Assembly (NCBI RefSeq): GCF_026041215.1
Contig: NZ_JAPEIQ010000006.1
Coordinates: 450,146 to 514,145, forward strand
Length of the DNA: 64,000 bases
DNA from: Hoyosella sp. YIM 151337
GTDB lineage: Bacteria > Actinomycetota > Actinomycetes > Mycobacteriales > Mycobacteriaceae
Direction: 5' to 3'
Made by a program: the position numbers and the translations under genes. Below the pieces are notes generated by a model. That model had not been told where the DNA came from. It saw only the letters and a program-made list of their open reading frames with translations, and searched no databases. Below are positions 61,581 to 64,000 of this stretch, piece after piece (positions within the stretch are counted from its first letter, which is position 1; the number at the start of each line of letters is the position of its first letter).

Positions 61581-63514
61581 GCGCGATGGCCACACAGATA
61601 TCCGCCGCCCAAACCTTGCCCGCGCGAATCGCACAGCGCGCTCGAGACACCCCCCAACTTGTGGCGCTTCGGGAAAAGAATCTTGGCGTCTGGCGGGGCA
61701 TCACCTGGGCGCGCTACCACGAGCACGTCCAGCTAGTGGCTCATGGACTCGCCGACCTGGGTATCACCGTGGGTGAGCGGGTAGGCATCCTTTCGGAAAA
61801 CCGGCCCGAGTGGCTCTTCTGCGACCTCGGCACCCTATCGCTGCGTGCGATCACCGTGGGGTTCTACTCAACCAATCCCCCGGCGGAGGTTGAATACCAG
61901 CTCAATGACGCCGGCATTCGTATCCTCATCGCCGAAGACCAGGAACAAGTCGACAAAGTGCTCGAGGTGTGGGAGCGCTGCCCGGCGCTCGAGCACGTCG
62001 TATACCTCGAACCGCGCGGGGTGGCGAACTACGCCGAGCCGCGGCTGATGTCCTTCACCGAACTTCTCGACCGTGGCGCCGAGCATCAGCGCGCACACCC
62101 GGCCCTGCTGGATGACATCGCTGCGCACGCTCAGCCCGACGATATCGCCACGCTGATCTACACTTCCGGAACCACCGGGCCACCGAAAGGCGCGATGCTC
62201 ACGGCGGCGAACATCGACTACGCGATCGGTGCCCTGCTCAGTGATTCCGGCCTTGTCGACCCGCCCGCCTCGGAACGGGATGTCTCCCTCTCGTTCCTGC
62301 CCCTATGCCACGTCGCTGAGCGCATGTTCACGACATGGAATAACGCGGCCAACGGCCTCGTCGTTCACTTCGCCGAATCGATCGACACCGTCGCCGCCGA
62401 CCTTGCTGAAGTGCAGCCGACGCTGCTCTTCGCGGTACCGCGAATCTGGGAAAAGCTCCAGTCTGGTGTGGCCATCCGGATGATGGCTGCCTCACCTGTG
62501 AAGAAAGCAGCATTCCGCGCTGGTATGGGGCTCGGTAACAAGATCGCGGCCGCCCGCATCGACAACGGCGGTGAACACACCGCGACGTCGCGCCTGCTCT
62601 ACGGTCTCGGGTACCCACTGCTGTTCCGGGCGCTGCGCGACAAGCTCGGACTCCGCAAAGTCCGTGCCGCAATCTCCGGCGCAGCACCGATCTCTCCCGA
62701 TGTACTCCGATTCTTCACCGCACTTGGTGTCCCAATGTTCGAGGCATACGGAATGACCGAGAATTGCGCCATCGCGACTGCGAACCGGCGCGGCCGCGTA
62801 AAACTCGGGACCGTCGGTGAACCCATCCCAGGCATTGAACTCACCCTCGATGAACGCACCGGCGAAATTCTCACCCGCCATCCGGGCACGTTCGCCGGTT
62901 ACTGGCAGCGGCCTGAGGCGACTGAGTCAACCATTGACACCGACGGCTGGCTGCACACCGGTGACGTCGGCGAATGGGTGGAAGGCACATATGTGCGGAT
63001 CGTCGATCGCCTGAAAGACATCATCATCACCGCGGGCGGGAAGAACATCTCCCCATCCGAGATCGAAAACCAGCTAAAGACCTCACCCTTCATCAAGGAA
63101 GCAGTGGTGATCGGCGACAAGCGGCCGTACCTCACGGCACTGATCGGCATCGATTTCGACTCCGCCGCTGACTGGGCCAGCCGCAACGGCATCCAGTACA
63201 CGACGTACCGCGATCTCTCCCGAAAGCCCCAAATCATCTCACTGGTGCAACAAGCGATCCTGGCCACCAACGAGCGTTTCGCGCGCGTCGAGAACGTCCG
63301 GAAGTTCCGGCTGCTGCTCAAGGAACTCGACCATGACGACGGCGAACTCACTGCCACCCAGAAGGTACGGCGGGCTGCACTCGCGGATCGTTTCAGCGAT
63401 CTCATCGAGGACATGTACTTCGACAACACGCATCATCCTGGCGGGGACCTCAGTCAGATTCACACGGGCGACACCGAGCCAGATTCGGCTGGGACCCAAG
63501 GAGATTCCCCATGA
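61577..63514 (+). CDS. AMP-binding acyl-CoA ligase within a Liv operon
   Basis: A 645-aa adenylate-forming enzyme that activates a carboxylic acid to its CoA thioester. P-loop TLIYTSGTTGPPKGA near residue 192, FEAYGMTEN near 390, WLHTGDVGEW near 458, and RLKDIIITAGGKNISPSEIE near 475-495. Length and the ISPSEIEN wording fit long-chain FadD-type ligases. Overlaps livG upstream and livH downstream by 4 nt each, so it is an integral part of the transport operon and probably traps the imported acid as its CoA ester. Confidence 0.92.
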   Translation: MSAMATQISAAQTLPARIAQRARDTPQLVALREKNLGVWRGITWARYHEHVQLVAHGLADLGITVGERVGILSENRPEWLFCDLGTLSLRAITVGFYSTNPPAEVEYQLNDAGIRILIAEDQEQVDKVLEVWERCPALEHVVYLEPRGVANYAEPRLMSFTELLDRGAEHQRAHPALLDDIAAHAQPDDIATLIYTSGTTGPPKGAMLTAANIDYAIGALLSDSGLVDPPASERDVSLSFLPLCHVAERMFTTWNNAANGLVVHFAESIDTVAADLAEVQPTLLFAVPRIWEKLQSGVAIRMMAASPVKKAAFRAGMGLGNKIAAARIDNGGEHTATSRLLYGLGYPLLFRALRDKLGLRKVRAAISGAAPISPDVLRFFTALGVPMFEAYGMTENCAIATANRRGRVKLGTVGEPIPGIELTLDERTGEILTRHPGTFAGYWQRPEATESTIDTDGWLHTGDVGEWVEGTYVRIVDRLKDIIITAGGKNISPSEIENQLKTSPFIKEAVVIGDKRPYLTALIGIDFDSAADWASRNGIQYTTYRDLSRKPQIISLVQQAILATNERFARVENVRKFRLLLKELDHDDGELTATQKVRRAALADRFSDLIEDMYFDNTHHPGGDLSQIHTGDTEPDSAGTQGDSP

Positions 63515-64000
63515 TCGAACTACTCGACACCCTTGTTCGCGGAGCCGGTCTGGGCGCATTGTATGCCCTTATCGCGATCGGTTTCGTCATCATCTTCCGC
63601 GCCACGGGAGTGCTGAACTTCGCCCAGCCGATCTTCATGATCTTCGGAACCTACGTCAGCTACCTGGTCGCCGTGCGCTGGGGGCTGCCGTTTGCGCTGG
63701 CTGTTGTGCTCGCTGTCGGCGCGGGTGCGCTCGTGGCGATGGCGTGTGAACGCGTCGCGCTGCGCCCTATGGTCGGCAGGCCACCGTTCTCGGCAGCGCT
63801 CGTCACCGTCGGTCTTTTCGCGGCAGGACTTGTCGTCACCACCAAGCTCATCGGCCACGGCGTGATCACCTCCGGTGATCCGTGGGGTCTCAGCAACTTT
63901 TGTGTCGGCGGTGAACGGCGAGCGACCGCCGTTGCGATCCCCGGGGTACCAGCGCCATGCGACGGCGGGGTGACCGTCGCCTACACAGATCTGGCCAAGC
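63511..64000 (+). CDS. livH: branched-chain-type ABC transporter permease (LivH-like), cut by window end
   Basis: The first 163 residues of a permease. AAGGAG (63498-63503) lies 7 nt before ATG 63511, which also overlaps the ligase stop as ATGA. LGALYALIAIGFVIIFRATGVLNFAQ is the LivH-type first helix and conserved NFAQ loop; three to four helices and an outside loop with two Cys (SNFCVGGERR and VPAPCDGG) follow. A LivM permease and a binding protein would be expected beyond the window. Confidence 0.88.
   Translation, partial: MIELLDTLVRGAGLGALYALIAIGFVIIFRATGVLNFAQPIFMIFGTYVSYLVAVRWGLPFALAVVLAVGAGALVAMACERVALRPMVGRPPFSAALVTVGLFAAGLVVTTKLIGHGVITSGDPWGLSNFCVGGERRATAVAIPGVPAPCDGGVTVAYTDLAK

Noticed and set aside
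1-64000. tRNA, rRNA, CRISPR arrays, insertion sequences
   Set aside because: Looked for cloverleaf-like segments, evenly spaced repeats and transposase motifs; none were seen by eye.

Overview
The window is high-GC, gene-dense DNA from an actinobacterium of the mycolic-acid group (Mycobacteriales; Rhodococcus, Hoyosella, Gordonia or Mycobacterium relatives are all possible). Evidence: the order add / deoA / cdd then divergent sdhCDAB, which is contiguous in mycobacteria; many ATGA/GTGA stop-start overlaps; several likely leaderless genes with a TANNNT box 6-9 nt before ATG/GTG; IdeR/DmdR-type iron boxes; a Tat-exported multicopper oxidase. I saw no rRNA, tRNA, CRISPR array, transposase or integrase.

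Left part (1-26.4 kb): add is parted from its usual neighbours deoA and cdd by about 23.5 kb, much of it organosulfur scavenging. A minus-strand operon (10956 to 4094) encodes a DszC/SfnB-like acyl-CoA-dehydrogenase-fold monooxygenase, an NtaA/DszA-like FMN monooxygenase, a StyA-like FAD monooxygenase and an SsuABC-type sulfonate importer. Divergent from it is a 32-codon leader peptide ending in a Cys/Met-rich run, followed by two hairpins and a ROK-family regulator: a candidate cysteine attenuator. Next come a TauE/SafE exporter with an HxlR regulator, a DUF998 protein, an ABC exporter with a divergent two-component system around a large inverted repeat, and an imine-reductase-like enzyme. 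The second sulfur unit has a flavin reductase plus an orphan luciferase-like C-terminal fragment on the minus strand, and sfnG-sfnB-ssuD on the plus strand. Together these would import sulfonates and release sulfite from sulfonates and sulfones, with reduced flavin supplied by the reductase.

Middle (26.4-48 kb): sdhCDAB; a Nudix hydrolase; two very small ORFs; a LacI regulator with an IolE-like isomerase; SDRs; a glutamate-cysteine-ligase-family protein; a cupredoxin lipoprotein whose start codon is anomalous; a Bcp-type peroxiredoxin; a lipid operon (SDR, SDR, PhaC-like hydrolase, acyl-CoA ligase) divergent from a TetR gene with three copies of a GGTAC-N6-GTACC-type site; a ferredoxin-reductase-like flavoprotein; a sugar-lactone oxidase opposite an alanine-racemase-fold enzyme; bluB.

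Right part (48-64 kb): a large unrecognised polytopic membrane protein with conserved-looking His motifs; an ABC exporter pair; a multicopper oxidase; an SDR; a small secreted protein; an iron-box-controlled siderophore-interacting flavoprotein; a secreted lipase; an unrecognised 420-aa protein; a split-barrel flavoprotein; and a Liv-type ABC transporter operon with an acyl-CoA ligase inside it, cut by the window end.
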